Assembly (NCBI GenBank): GCA_002697345.1
Contig: NZVE01000069.1
Coordinates: 1-36,731, forward strand
Reading direction: 5' to 3'
From: Paracoccaceae bacterium
GTDB taxonomy: Bacteria > Pseudomonadota > Alphaproteobacteria > Rhodobacterales > Rhodobacteraceae
DNA: 36,731 bases
Shown here one piece after another: positions 1-8,323 of this stretch. A program made the translations under genes and the position numbers. The notes beneath the pieces were generated by a model. That model had not been told where the DNA came from. It saw nothing but the letters and a program-made list of their open reading frames with translations, and did no database searches. Within the stretch, counting starts at the first letter, position 1, and each line of letters opens with the position of its first letter.

Positions 1-5
1 CATTG

Positions 6-1007
6 ATGAAGTATATGCCTTTGGGCCAGAGTGGGGAAAAGGTTTCGGTCATGGGGTTTGGAGCCATGTCTTTTGTAGATTTTTATGGCCCAGTGGATGA
101 GCAACAAGCCCATAAGGTCTTAGAAAAAGCTTTAGAGCTTGGGATAGACAACCTTGATACATCAAATGCCTATGGCTCTGGACTTTCAGAGAATAGAATT
201 GGCAGTTTTTTAAAAAAATTTGGTTCAAAGAAGCAAGATTTATTTAAGATTGCGACCAAAGCAGGAATTACTCGGTCATCAGATGGAACAAGATATTATG
301 ATAACTCCCTAGGACACTTAGAATTAGAGCTTGATATGTCATTAAAGCGTCTTGGTTTAGAGCAAGTTGATTTGTTTTATGTTCACCGGAAAGACAAAGA
401 TACTGAAATTGAAGAGGTAACAGAATCTTTAGCTAAATTAATTAAAAAAGGAAAGATTAAGCAATTTGGTTTTTCTGAGATTGCTCCGACATCTCTTGAA
501 CGGGCAAGTAAGGTACACCCTGTTGCTGCTGTACAATCTGAGTATTCTTTGGCTACTAGATACCCAGAGCTTGGATTACTTCAAAAATGTTTAAGCCTTG
601 GTACTACTATGGTAGCTTTTAGCCCGGTTGGTAGGAGTATATTAACGGATAATCCACATAATCGTGCAAGAGCGGAAAAAATGCCATTTTTGAAGAATAA
701 CCCACGATTTATGTCACCAAATTTGGAAAGAAATGTGGAAGTAACAAAAGGTTTTAGATTATTTGCTAGAGAACGAGGTTATAGTGCTGCTTCTTTATCG
801 ATCGCTTGGCTCTTAAGCCGAGGATCACACATTTTACCTATACCTGGAACAAGAAGCCCTAAGAGATTGGAGGAGTTAGTACAAGGTATATACCTAAAAC
901 TAACAGAAGATGATCTTAGAGAAATTGATAAACTCTTACCAGTTGGGTGGGCACACGGTGATCGTTATTCTACAGAGCAGTGGGTCGGTCCAGAGCGATA
1001 CTCTTAG
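6..1007 (+). CDS. Aldo/keto reductase
   Basis: NAD(P)H-dependent oxidoreductase of the aldo/keto reductase superfamily, a cytosolic (beta/alpha)8 barrel reducing aldehydes or ketones. The catalytic tetrad is visible: Asp51 and Tyr56 in the LDTSNAYG stretch, Lys85 in IATKAG, and His127 in FYVHRK. The C-terminal PIPGTRSP motif (near residue 278) is the NADP-binding segment. Length (333 aa) is normal. I chose ATG at 6 over the adjacent TTG at 3, because the family begins a few residues before the first strand; the ribosome-binding region is outside the window. A VOC-family dioxygenase follows 28 nt downstream on the same strand, so the two may share a catabolic operon. The substrate cannot be read from the sequence. 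Family sure, specificity unknown. Confidence 0.88.
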   Translation: MKYMPLGQSGEKVSVMGFGAMSFVDFYGPVDEQQAHKVLEKALELGIDNLDTSNAYGSGLSENRIGSFLKKFGSKKQDLFKIATKAGITRSSDGTRYYDNSLGHLELELDMSLKRLGLEQVDLFYVHRKDKDTEIEEVTESLAKLIKKGKIKQFGFSEIAPTSLERASKVHPVAAVQSEYSLATRYPELGLLQKCLSLGTTMVAFSPVGRSILTDNPHNRARAEKMPFLKNNPRFMSPNLERNVEVTKGFRLFARERGYSAASLSIAWLLSRGSHILPIPGTRSPKRLEELVQGIYLKLTEDDLREIDKLLPVGWAHGDRYSTEQWVGPERYS

Positions 1008-1035
1008 AGAATAACTTTCTTTATTTACCTTAGTT

Positions 1036-1632
1036 ATGGAGAATGACTTGAGAAAGATTCAAACCCAAGGCTTACATCACATTACCATCGTGGGGGCAGA
1101 TAGGGAGACATCAATAAACTTTTGGGAAGGCCTTTTGGGTATGCCTTTTATTTTTGACCAACCCAACTTAGATAACCCCGGTGAAGACCATATTTATTTT
1201 GACCCAGGTGATGGGAGGTTAATTACCGTTTTCACAAATGAGAATAGGAAACCTGATCCCACGTATACATCAACACATCAAGGCTCAGTTCATCATTTAG
1301 CTTTTTCTGTTAGTCAAGCTACGTTTGAGCAGGTCGAAAAGAGGCTTGATGAACGAGGTATTAATCACTCTGGTCGGAAAGATAGAGGTTTTATGCACTC
1401 TGTATACTTTCGAGACCCTCTTGGCTTACTTGTTGAGTTGGCATGTTATCGTTTTTATCCTCCAAATGGATTCAGTCACGCTGATGTATTAATTGAAGCA
1501 CACCGAATTAGAAGCGCTAAGGGAGATAAAAATATTTCAGAAGACCATCTCTCTGATGCCATAGAAGGCTTGATAAAGAAAAACAAACCCTCCTTATCAG
1601 TCGACAGATCACCTAAGAACTCCTACTCATAG
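1036..1632 (+). CDS. VOC-family (glyoxalase/bleomycin-resistance fold) ring-cleavage-type dioxygenase
   Basis: Small metal-dependent enzyme of the vicinal oxygen chelate superfamily. It resembles the half of ring-cleaving dioxygenases that begins GLHHITI. Two beta-alpha-beta-beta-beta modules can be seen, roughly residues 12-68 and 84-140. Likely metal ligands are His15 (GLHHITI), His87 (SVHHLAFSV) and Glu134 (LLVELACY). At 198 aa it has one two-module unit, followed by a charged tail of about 45 residues of no known role. It follows the aldo/keto reductase by 28 nt and converges on htpG 24 nt away. No good Shine-Dalgarno precedes the ATG. It could be an extradiol dioxygenase, a glyoxalase relative or a lyase; fold confident, reaction not. 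Confidence 0.78.
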   Translation: MENDLRKIQTQGLHHITIVGADRETSINFWEGLLGMPFIFDQPNLDNPGEDHIYFDPGDGRLITVFTNENRKPDPTYTSTHQGSVHHLAFSVSQATFEQVEKRLDERGINHSGRKDRGFMHSVYFRDPLGLLVELACYRFYPPNGFSHADVLIEAHRIRSAKGDKNISEDHLSDAIEGLIKKNKPSLSVDRSPKNSYS

Positions 1633-1656
1633 AAAGTAGAGTAGGTTGAAGTCTTT

Positions 1657-3528
1657 TTAAGTTTTACTCGTTAAACAGCTCTGCATCACTCTAGTTAACC
1701 TTTGGGAGAAAGTAATGAGCTCTTCTGGTGTTTTTCCTTCTAGGATCTGTGCCTGATCAAAAAGTAATATAGAAACGTCCTCTGTAATACTACTATCACC
1801 TTTTTTTATCATACTATTAAGAGACTTTATAAGCCTATGATCTGGGTTAATTTCAAGCACTCTGGGTGACCCTTTAAATTCAGGATTATGAGACATCATC
1901 ATTTTTTCCATTTGGATGTCCATTCCATCCTCATCAGCTACTAAACAGGACGGGCTTGAGGTTAGTGTTTTTGATAAACGGACCTTGGCAATTTTTCCTT
2001 CAAGATGATTACTAATTTTTTCAATTAATTTTTCAAATTTACCAGCATCGACTTCCTTTTTTTCTTTTTTGTCTATTGACCCAAACTTGTCTAAATCTGC
2101 ACCACCTCTTGAAATAGATGTAAATTTCTTACCATTATATTCAGACACGATAGGAATCCAAAACTCGTCTATTGGATCCGTAAGTAAAAGTACGTCTAAC
2201 CCCTTTGATTTAAATCCTTCGAGATGAGGGCTTGTTTCAGCTTTAGCTAATGTTTCTGCTGATAAATAATAAATTTGATCCTGCCCATCTAGCATACCAT
2301 CTATGTAGTTCTGAAGACTTATGTGTGAATTTTCTCTGGAAGAATGGAAACGACAAATTTCAATAATCTTTCCTCTGTTTTCAGAGTCCTCATACATCCC
2401 TTCCTTAATTACTCGGCCAAAGTTTAACCAAAATTTGTCAAACTCTTCCTTGTTCTTTTCAAGTTTCTTTTTGAGTTCTGAAAGTACTTTTCTAATTATT
2501 GACTTTCGAATTTTTGCAACAGCTGGGTTTTTTTGTAACATTTCCCGACTTACGTTTAGATCTACATCAGGCGTATCTACAATACCTTTGATAAAGCGTA
2601 ACCATTTTGGTACTAAGTCATCACAGTCATCAGTTATAAAAACTCTATTTATATAAAGCTTTAATTTAGATTTTCGTTCTGGATCAAATAGATCAAGGGG
2701 TGGTGAGGAAGGTATGAATAAAAGTTGAGTGAAATCGATTACACCCTCTGTTTTATTATGTAATGTCATGAAAGGTTCGTCAAATGATCCACCAAGTTGG
2801 TTGTAGAAAGATTTGTAATCCTCTTCTTTTATTTCCTTTGGACTTCTTGTCCAAATTGCGGTCGCACTATTTAAGACTTTAGACGTGGTGTCTGATTCAA
2901 TCCACTCAATTGGGTATGAAATGTGATCAGAATATTTTTTTACAAGATGACTTATTCGTACTTCGTCAAGGAACTCTTTGTCTTCTTTTTTTAGGTTCAA
3001 AGTAATTGACGTTCCTGCGATATCCTTTTTTGAGCTAGAGATATCATACCCTGTGTGTCCGTCACTTTTCCATTCAAAGGCATCATCCGTTCCGGCTTTT
3101 CGAGAAGTAACAGTAACATTTTCTGACACCATGAAAGCCGAGTAAAAGCCTACACCAAACTTACCTATTAAAGCTATTTTACTTCCTTCTTTATCTTTTG
3201 AAGAGTTTAACTTTTCGATAAAGTCTTTTGTTCCAGACCTAGCAATTGTTCCTAGAGCTTCTATCATCTCTTCCTCATTTAACCCGACCCCATTATCGGA
3301 GATGGTTAATGTTTTATCTTTCTTGTTGGAGCTGATTATAATTTTACTAGCATCTGAAGAGCTCATTTTGGCATCAGTTGAGGATAAATAGCGACGTTTA
3401 TCTAATGCGTCAGAAGCGTTTGATATTAATTCTCTAATAAATATCTCTTTTTGAGAATAAAGAGAGTTTATTACAATATCTAATATTTTACCTGTATCTG
3501 CTTCAAACTTATGATTTTTTGCCGACAT
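1657..3528 (-). CDS. htpG: Molecular chaperone HtpG (bacterial Hsp90)
   Basis: ATP-dependent cytosolic homodimeric Hsp90 chaperone. N-terminal GHKL ATPase motifs are all present: Glu33 and Asn37 in RELISNASDALDK, the DNGVG loop at 78-82, the glycine lid GKFGVGFYSAF near 122-132, and a GTSITL strand. A middle domain and C-terminal dimerisation domain follow; 623 aa matches the usual bacterial size, and there is no eukaryotic MEEVD tail. An upstream ATG at 3543 is possible, but the ATG at 3528 has AGGGG 7 nt before it and gives the conserved length, so I use it. A heat-shock-like promoter lies at 3562-3589. The gene upstream on the same strand is a TPR-sulfotransferase, 92 nt away, with no functional link evident. 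Confidence 0.97.
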   Translation of the reverse strand: MSAKNHKFEADTGKILDIVINSLYSQKEIFIRELISNASDALDKRRYLSSTDAKMSSSDASKIIISSNKKDKTLTISDNGVGLNEEEMIEALGTIARSGTKDFIEKLNSSKDKEGSKIALIGKFGVGFYSAFMVSENVTVTSRKAGTDDAFEWKSDGHTGYDISSSKKDIAGTSITLNLKKEDKEFLDEVRISHLVKKYSDHISYPIEWIESDTTSKVLNSATAIWTRSPKEIKEEDYKSFYNQLGGSFDEPFMTLHNKTEGVIDFTQLLFIPSSPPLDLFDPERKSKLKLYINRVFITDDCDDLVPKWLRFIKGIVDTPDVDLNVSREMLQKNPAVAKIRKSIIRKVLSELKKKLEKNKEEFDKFWLNFGRVIKEGMYEDSENRGKIIEICRFHSSRENSHISLQNYIDGMLDGQDQIYYLSAETLAKAETSPHLEGFKSKGLDVLLLTDPIDEFWIPIVSEYNGKKFTSISRGGADLDKFGSIDKKEKKEVDAGKFEKLIEKISNHLEGKIAKVRLSKTLTSSPSCLVADEDGMDIQMEKMMMSHNPEFKGSPRVLEINPDHRLIKSLNSMIKKGDSSITEDVSILLFDQAQILEGKTPEELITFSQRLTRVMQSCLTSKT

Positions 3529-3561
3529 TTTTAGACCCCTCATGAATAGAATACTCTTGCT

Positions 3562-3589
3562 AAATGGTAGCTATTTTTTATTTTTCAAC
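3562..3589 (-). promoter_or_regulatory. Putative RpoH (sigma-32) heat-shock promoter of htpG
   Basis: On the minus strand GTTGAAA is followed, after exactly 13 nt, by TACCATTT. The sigma-32 consensus is CTTGAAA, 13-15 nt, CCCCATnT. The -35 hexamer TTGAAA is perfect and six of eight -10 positions agree (counting the free n). It would start transcription near 3555, leaving a leader of about 27 nt before the htpG ATG at 3528. The position and the known heat-shock control of htpG make the assignment reasonable. Confidence 0.55.
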
Positions 3590-3620
3590 ACTTTTAGACG
3601 TTTATTTTTTTTTACCTACA

Positions 3621-5288
3621 TCAATAACCAAATTTTTTAATATAAGGGTCTAATTTTGGGAGGATTTCAGATAGCTGATCTTCATAGTTGGACCATCTTC
3701 CTTTGGCAGTTTTATAGATAGTTTGTGTTACTTGATTATAACTTGCAGTAGAGATTTGTGTCCGTTCTTTTGCTGTTTTTGTATGATCCAGAATGCCATC
3801 GACCCACTTCAGTCCAAGAAAACTTATTAAAGGCCTACAAATGCCATCGACGTCCTCAATTAAATCTTCATAACGTACAGTTTGTGCATTCAGTTTTAAC
3901 TTACTCTCCAGGGCTACCCATAACCCCATTGTGGCATCGTAGAGTTCGGTGGATTTTGTCAGACTTATCAAATTTCCTGTTCCTTTGTTAAATTCAAAAT
4001 TTTGCATAAAACAACTTAATATACAGTCACAAGGGTGCCTAAGGGCGACAATGAGTTTTGCATCAGGGAAGGCATGGTGGAGGAGGGGAATATACCGAGT
4101 ATTAAGAGGATGTTTATCAACAATTAGTTTACCCTTGCTACTATATCCTAATTGCTTTTCTAACTCAATTTTATATAGTTTTCTAAATTCAACTAAGTCA
4201 GTTTTAGTAAGGTTATAGCAATCTTCAGGGGTACCTATGCCATCAAAGTCTTCTATCATTATTTCTGCCATTGGGGCTTCTTCAAGCACTATAATATCTG
4301 GATGCCCCATCAGAATAGTATCTAGTAGGGTAGTGCCAGTTCTTGGAAATCCTAACAGAAATACTAGATTATCCTTTTCAATAAAATCAAATTTTTTTGA
4401 TTTATAACTCTTGATCGATTGCCAGGAGTTTTTGAGTTGGTAAGTCTCTATCAGAAAACTTTCTGATTCTGGAAGTTTATCCTGATTTAGCTCTTCACTG
4501 AGTTTATTTTGAGTCTCAAAGCTTTTAAATGCTTGTGAAAATTCTCCTAATTTATCATACGCCTTTCCGCGTAATGAGTAAAAATCTGTACGAAATTGGG
4601 ACGGTAGTTTACTAGGCTCTATGTCTAATAATATCTCTAAAGATTTTTCTGTATTACCTTTAGTGCTTTCCAATTGAGCTTGAAATAACAATATTATTGG
4701 ATCTTTTTCCTGTAACTTACTACTTGCTCGCTTCGTCAGGTCTTCTAGGTTTTCTGTTTGGTTAAGCTTTTCGTAAAGTGAACCAAGATTGTAATATGGG
4801 CTTGAATAAGTGGGCATTATTTTAATGGCTTTGATAAAGTAATCTATAGCTTCATTAAAGCGTTTAACATTCTTTAGTATAATCCCAATATTATTGTACG
4901 CCTGATGTTGTGTAGGTTGAATTTTAATGAGCCTTTTAAAATAAGAAATTGCCTCTTCAGAATTTCCTAGCTTACCATTAATGATACCCATCAGAGTATA
5001 AAGACTTGGTTCATTCTTACCCTGTTCTGTAACTATCGTTCCATATAGTAAAGCGTCTGCAAGTTTCTCCTTTTTTAGGAGACTAGACAGGATCTGAATT
5101 TGTATTTTTGTTTGGGTGGAATAATTTTTATTGGGTAGACCTCCTTCATAGACCTGTAGAATACCATGTTTGGCTTTAATATTGTTTGGCCATTTATTTA
5201 AAATTTCTGAATAAAGTCTTAGGGCTTGGTTTAATTGACCTTCCTTGTGAAGAAGTTTTGCCTTTAAGATTTCGCTTGTAGGTGACAC
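3621..5288 (-). CDS. Tetratricopeptide-repeat sulfotransferase family protein
   Basis: Two-part protein of 555 aa. Residues 1-280 are helical TPR repeats (best seen around 90-180, e.g. NIGIILKNVKRFNEAIDYFIKAI). Residues 305-555 are a PAPS-type sulfotransferase domain. The 5'-phosphosulfate loop GFPRTGTT lies at 313-320, and the 3'-phosphate motif RHPCDCILSCF begins at 417 with Ser425. Such proteins transfer sulfuryl groups from PAPS to polysaccharide, peptide or small acceptors and are frequent in marine alphaproteobacteria; the acceptor here is unknown. Start is GTG at 5288, with AGGAG about 7 nt upstream. No signal peptide or membrane segment is visible, so it probably acts in the cytosol. 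It lies 92 nt upstream of htpG, which has its own promoter. Confidence 0.85.
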   Translation of the reverse strand: MSPTSEILKAKLLHKEGQLNQALRLYSEILNKWPNNIKAKHGILQVYEGGLPNKNYSTQTKIQIQILSSLLKKEKLADALLYGTIVTEQGKNEPSLYTLMGIINGKLGNSEEAISYFKRLIKIQPTQHQAYNNIGIILKNVKRFNEAIDYFIKAIKIMPTYSSPYYNLGSLYEKLNQTENLEDLTKRASSKLQEKDPIILLFQAQLESTKGNTEKSLEILLDIEPSKLPSQFRTDFYSLRGKAYDKLGEFSQAFKSFETQNKLSEELNQDKLPESESFLIETYQLKNSWQSIKSYKSKKFDFIEKDNLVFLLGFPRTGTTLLDTILMGHPDIIVLEEAPMAEIMIEDFDGIGTPEDCYNLTKTDLVEFRKLYKIELEKQLGYSSKGKLIVDKHPLNTRYIPLLHHAFPDAKLIVALRHPCDCILSCFMQNFEFNKGTGNLISLTKSTELYDATMGLWVALESKLKLNAQTVRYEDLIEDVDGICRPLISFLGLKWVDGILDHTKTAKERTQISTASYNQVTQTIYKTAKGRWSNYEDQLSEILPKLDPYIKKFGY

Positions 5289-5551
5289 GGGGGATCTCCT
5301 GAATACTGTTAGTTAAGACTTACTAGCCATTTTCAAAATATATAATGTTGTAACTATTAACGATTAATATAGTGTCTCTAGACTAAATGAAACAAATTAA
5401 CATACAAAATATACTGCACAATCTATATTAAGTTTCTTGTAATTTTTGTATAAATAAAAGCATAGTTTAAATAAATAAAATAAAGTGTTAAATTTCTATT
5501 TTCTTTTGCTTCCAAACCCCGAAGTAAAGTATTCTAAAAGAGGAGATGCTG
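5289..5551. other. AT-rich divergent intergenic region
   Basis: This 263-nt spacer separates the sulfotransferase (minus) from the BKACE gene (plus) and must hold promoters for both directions. It is strongly A+T-rich with several TATAAT-like boxes (for example TATAAA near 5450), but none has a well-placed -35 hexamer. I see no ORF with a ribosome-binding site, no hairpin terminator and no recognisable riboswitch. Confidence 0.5.
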
Positions 5552-6487
5552 ATGGTTAAAAAGAGCTCAAAAGTTATTATTACATGTGCGGTGACGGGAT
5601 CTATCCACACCCCTAGTATGTCAGCACATTTGCCTGTAACACCTGGAGAGATCTCAGAAGCCGCGATTGCGGCTGCAGAGGCAGGTGCAGCCATTTTGCA
5701 TTTACATGCAAGAGATCCAGAGACTGGAAAGCCATCACAAGATCCTAGCGTGTATGAACAATTTTTACCTAGAATAAAGCAGTCAACTAACGCAGTCGTT
5801 AATATAACAACAGGTGGCTCCCCGCATATGACAATTGAGGAACGTATGTTGCCAGCAACTATTTTCAAACCAGAGGTGGCTTCTTTGAATATGGGGTCAA
5901 TGAATTTTGGTCTTTATCCTATGTTAAATCGATTTTCTGAATTTAAGCATGACTGGGAAAAAGCACATTTAGAGAACTCTAGAGATGGTGTTTTTAAGAA
6001 TACTTTTAAGGACATAGAAACAATACTAAATATTGGTAATGAGAATGGTACACGTTTTGAGTTTGAATGTTATGATATATCACATCTGTATAACTTGGCT
6101 CACTTTGTTGACCGAGGACTTGCAAAGACCCCCTTATTTATCCAGTCTGTCTTTGGTCTTCTTGGTGGAATTGGAGGGCACCCAGAAGACTTGATGCATA
6201 TGAAGCGCACTGCAGATCGTTTGTTTGGAGAAGACTATTGCTGGTCAATACTTGGAGCTGGTAAAAATCAGATGTCCCTTGCATCGATTGGTGCTGCGCA
6301 AGGAGCAAATGTTCGCGTTGGCTTGGAGGATTCATTATGGATCAGTCCAGGGAAACTGGCGACGTCTAATGCGGAGCAGGTAACAAAAATAAGGCAAATA
6401 CTGGAAGGCTTATCTCTTGAAATTGCTTCACCTGAGGAAGCACGTGAGATTTTAAGTTTAAAGGGTGGGGACAACGTCTCTTTTTAA
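5552..6487 (+). CDS. Beta-keto acid cleavage enzyme (BKACE, DUF849 / 3-keto-5-aminohexanoate cleavage family)
   Basis: Zn-dependent TIM-barrel enzyme that condenses a beta-keto acid with acetyl-CoA, releasing acetoacetate and a new CoA thioester. Zinc ligands expected for the family are His50 and His52 (ILHLHARDP) and Glu259 (VGLEDS), with Arg255 nearby. The GGSPHMTIEERM and GGIGGHPEDL loops also fit. At 311 aa it is full length. AGGAG at 5541-5545 abuts an ATG at 5546 but sits 6 nt before the ATG at 5552, so 5552 is the start. A short-chain dehydrogenase follows after 16 nt. In known pathways (carnitine, lysine fermentation) a dehydrogenase makes the beta-keto acid that BKACE cleaves. The substrate here is unknown. 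Confidence 0.9.
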   Translation: MVKKSSKVIITCAVTGSIHTPSMSAHLPVTPGEISEAAIAAAEAGAAILHLHARDPETGKPSQDPSVYEQFLPRIKQSTNAVVNITTGGSPHMTIEERMLPATIFKPEVASLNMGSMNFGLYPMLNRFSEFKHDWEKAHLENSRDGVFKNTFKDIETILNIGNENGTRFEFECYDISHLYNLAHFVDRGLAKTPLFIQSVFGLLGGIGGHPEDLMHMKRTADRLFGEDYCWSILGAGKNQMSLASIGAAQGANVRVGLEDSLWISPGKLATSNAEQVTKIRQILEGLSLEIASPEEAREILSLKGGDNVSF

Positions 6488-6503
6488 TAATAGGAAAAAC
6501 AAT

Positions 6504-7286
6504 ATGATCGATGGGATAGGACTAGAAAGAGGTACTAAAGTTTTAGTTACAGCGGGTGCAAGTGGTATAGGTAGAACTATAGCAGAGACTTTTGAACAAG
6601 CTGGAGCAAAAATCCATATATGTGATAATTCTGATATTGCGTTGGAAAAATGCTCTTCTGATCACCCCTCATGGGGTGTTACAAAATGTGATGTGTCTAA
6701 CCCTGCTGAGGTTGATACTCTTTTTGATGAAGTACAAAAAAACCTGTCGGGATTAGATGTTTTAGTTAATAATGCTGGCATTGCTGGGCCGACTTCCCCT
6801 GTTCATGAAATGGATATAGAAGATTGGAACAGAACAATTGAAATTAATTTGAACGGACAGTTTTATTGCGCTCGAAGAGCTGTTCCTATGCTGAAGGCGT
6901 CAAATAACGCATCAATAATTTGTATATCGTCAGTAGCAGGAAGGTTTGGATATGCTTTTAGGACACCTTATTCAGCAACAAAATGGGCAATAATAGGTCT
7001 TATGAAAAGTTTAGCAGTTGAGTTGGGTCCTGATGGTATTAGAGCTAACGCAATTTTGCCGGGGATCGTAGAAGGTCCTAGGATAGACAAAGTTATCGAA
7101 GCAAGGTCTAAGGAAATGAACTTATCATTCGAAGACATGAAGACAGAGATGATTAGTAAGGTATCTCTTAGAACAACAGTTACAGCTCAAGATGTAGCTA
7201 ACCAGGCTATCTTTCTTTGTAGTCCTCTTGGTGCAAAAATATCAGGTCAACCGATTAGTGTATGTGGTAATGTAGAAGTTTTATAA
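6504..7286 (+). CDS. Short-chain dehydrogenase/reductase (SDR)
   Basis: Classical SDR of 260 aa with a Rossmann fold, cytosolic. Seen: the cofactor motif TAGASGIG at 16-23, Asp41 at the end of strand 2 (favouring NAD over NADP), NNAG at 89-92, catalytic Ser143, and Tyr156/Lys160 in YSATK. The C-terminal ISGQPISVCGN is normal for 3-oxoacyl-ACP reductase-like members. A GTG at 6465 overlapping the preceding gene is open, but TAGGA at 6491-6495 is 8 nt before the ATG at 6504, which also gives the standard N-terminus. Just 16 nt after the BKACE stop, it probably oxidises the hydroxy acid whose beta-keto product BKACE cleaves. Family certain; substrate inferred only by context. Confidence 0.9.
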   Translation: MIDGIGLERGTKVLVTAGASGIGRTIAETFEQAGAKIHICDNSDIALEKCSSDHPSWGVTKCDVSNPAEVDTLFDEVQKNLSGLDVLVNNAGIAGPTSPVHEMDIEDWNRTIEINLNGQFYCARRAVPMLKASNNASIICISSVAGRFGYAFRTPYSATKWAIIGLMKSLAVELGPDGIRANAILPGIVEGPRIDKVIEARSKEMNLSFEDMKTEMISKVSLRTTVTAQDVANQAIFLCSPLGAKISGQPISVCGNVEVL

Positions 7287-7314
7287 AATTAGTGTCTCAA
7301 AGAAGATATTTAAT

Positions 7315-8223
7315 TTAATCTAAAGGACCAATATGGGGCTTGCCGAGTTTTCTTGCCAATAAAATTTGCTTTTGCCTTTCTCTAAAACGCGTACGGTCAT
7401 TATCAGAACATTCATTTAAACATTGATGACAACTCACCCCAGCTTCATAGCCAGATTTTTTTATATCTTCTGGCTGCAAGGGCCTACGGCAAGCGAAACA
7501 AAGACTATGGTTTCCTTCTTTCAGACCAAATCCAACAGAAACACGTCCATCAAATACGAAACATTCACCCTCCCAGGAGCTATTTTTTGAGGTTGTTTCT
7601 TCCAAATATTTCAAAATACCACCGTCCAAATGGAAGACGTCTTTAACACCTTGGTTCAAAAGATAATTGGTTGATTTTTCACACCTTATCCCTCCAGTAC
7701 AAAACATAGCAACCTTCTTATCAGCAAAACGCTCTTTGTTACTTTCCCACCATTTTGGGAACTCTCGGAAACTTTTTGTCCCAGGATTAATGGACCCTTT
7801 GAAAGTTCCAATACTAATTTCGTAGTCGTTCCGGGTGTCAATTAGTACTACATCTGGATCATTTGTGAATGTGTCCCAGTGACTTGGGTCTACGTAGTGT
7901 CCAACACCAGATATAGGGTTCACTTCCGGTTGCCCCATGGTAACAATCTCACGTTTTAAACGGACCTTTAACCTAGCGAATGGCATGGAAGTGGCAAAAC
8001 TTTTTTTTAACTTAATGTTATTGCAGTTTGGTATATTTTTAATATGGGTAATAACTTTTGATATTGATGTATCTGATCCAGCAATTGTACCATTAATACC
8101 TTCTGTAGCTATTAGAATAGTTCCTCTAACATTATTAGATTTACATATTTCTAATAAGCTAGGACGTAAGCTATCTGGATTACTAAATTTCGTGAAATGA
8201 TATAATGTGATTACTGTAAACAT
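7315..8223 (-). CDS. trhO: tRNA uridine(34) hydroxylase TrhO (rhodanese-domain, formerly UPF0176/YceA)
   Basis: Forms 5-hydroxyuridine at the wobble position of certain tRNAs. The 302-aa protein has an N-terminal acylphosphatase-like domain (about 1-95), a rhodanese domain (about 110-215) and a Cys-rich C-terminal segment. The active-site loop FCTGGIRCEKS carries Cys175 and Cys181. A CFACRRPL ... CHQC pair of CxxC motifs near 245 and 270 looks like a zinc-binding knot, as in the family. It is divergent from pncA across a 100-nt gap and converges on the SDR 28 nt away. Length and motif order fit closely, so the assignment is strong. Confidence 0.93.
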   Translation of the reverse strand: MFTVITLYHFTKFSNPDSLRPSLLEICKSNNVRGTILIATEGINGTIAGSDTSISKVITHIKNIPNCNNIKLKKSFATSMPFARLKVRLKREIVTMGQPEVNPISGVGHYVDPSHWDTFTNDPDVVLIDTRNDYEISIGTFKGSINPGTKSFREFPKWWESNKERFADKKVAMFCTGGIRCEKSTNYLLNQGVKDVFHLDGGILKYLEETTSKNSSWEGECFVFDGRVSVGFGLKEGNHSLCFACRRPLQPEDIKKSGYEAGVSCHQCLNECSDNDRTRFRERQKQILLARKLGKPHIGPLD

Positions 8224-8323
8224 AGATCATAAAATAGAGTGTAATAGTGGTCTATGGCAAGAGAAAGTATTGACGGTAATACAACAAGGTTTTAGCAATG
8301 GATGAGAGTGTTGGAGAAATTTT

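Noticed and set aside
5488-5868. Minus-strand open frame of 126 codons over the BKACE start
   Set aside because: No ribosome-binding site or family match; it is the complement of a well-supported gene.
8268-8283. Operator-like inverted repeat GTATT-N6-AATAC before pncA
   Set aside because: Five-base arms in AT-rich DNA occur by chance and match no NAD regulator site I can name with confidence.
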